Shown here: piece after piece, positions 63,975 to 64,000 of the stretch
Layout: every line of letters starts with the position of its first letter
How positions within the stretch are numbered: position 1 is the stretch's first letter
The notes under the pieces: model-generated
Told to the model about the DNA's origin: nothing
Databases searched by the model: none
The model's input: only the letters and a program-made list of their open reading frames with translations
Program-made: the position numbers and the translations under genes
Assembly (NCBI GenBank): GCA_035771165.1
Contig: JAWNZC010000413.1
Coordinates: 1,358,501 to 1,422,500, forward strand
Direction: 5' to 3'
DNA length: 64,000 nucleotides
Source: Paragorgia papillata
Lineage: Eukaryota; Cnidaria; Anthozoa; Scleralcyonacea; Coralliidae

Positions 63975-64000
63975 TAGACGGCCGGCCAAGGCTTCAAAAT
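63975..64000. mobile_element. Start of transposon family B, copy 3
   Basis: TAGACGGCCGGCCAAGGCTT followed by CAAAAT is identical to the left end at 48972; the rest is past the window. Confidence 0.8.

Overview
The window is nuclear DNA from an animal. It is AT-rich, intron-rich and full of transposable elements. Only two host genes can be recognised. The first is the last two coding exons of a proton-coupled oligopeptide transporter of the SLC15 type (6632-7854, + strand). The second is the 5' 40% or so of PRPF8, the core spliceosome protein Prp8, in 16 coding exons from the start codon at 21390 to 63528 (+ strand), continuing past the right edge. The joined PRPF8 exons give about 944 residues in one unbroken frame with correct phases throughout. 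The organism cannot be named from sequence alone. Many foldback elements carry motifs such as TTCGCTCGAAACGTT or CTCGGCTTCGCCTCGG, and RLE-type LINEs, 5S-derived SINEs and a Penelope-like element are present. Together these suggest a marine invertebrate, most likely an anthozoan cnidarian (inference).

Layout. 1-1400: minus-strand LINE with SGNH-hydrolase and AP-endonuclease remains, running off the left edge. 1.4-6.6 kb: repeats, a degenerate telomere-like tract and a MITE inserted in it. 6.6-7.9 kb: SLC15 3' exons. 8-21 kb: repeat-rich intergenic DNA. It holds a pogo-like MITE, a minus-strand LINE RT remnant, a 5S-derived element, ATT microsatellites, a 19-bp minisatellite, a minus-strand endonuclease-tail retroelement, a roughly 208-bp satellite, and three head-to-tail 5'-truncated copies of one restriction-like-endonuclease LINE, each ending in (ATT)n. 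21.1-63.5 kb: PRPF8. Its introns (118 bp to 8.0 kb) are largely built of MITEs and foldback elements, two minisatellites, a 5S-derived element, a tRNA-Thr-like composite and a Penelope-like GIY-YIG remnant.

The most notable items are: a 3' hairpin in the LINE family at 17.8-21.1 kb that covaries between copies; a micro-inversion between units of the satellite; a 48-bp tandem duplication of the PRPF8 exon 3/intron 3 boundary that duplicates a splice donor; a perfect 144-bp palindrome in intron 5; and the Penelope-like remnant that ends right at the exon 6 splice acceptor. No prokaryotic system, CRISPR array or viral gene was seen. Element classes are assigned from visible termini and motifs only; no database search was possible.
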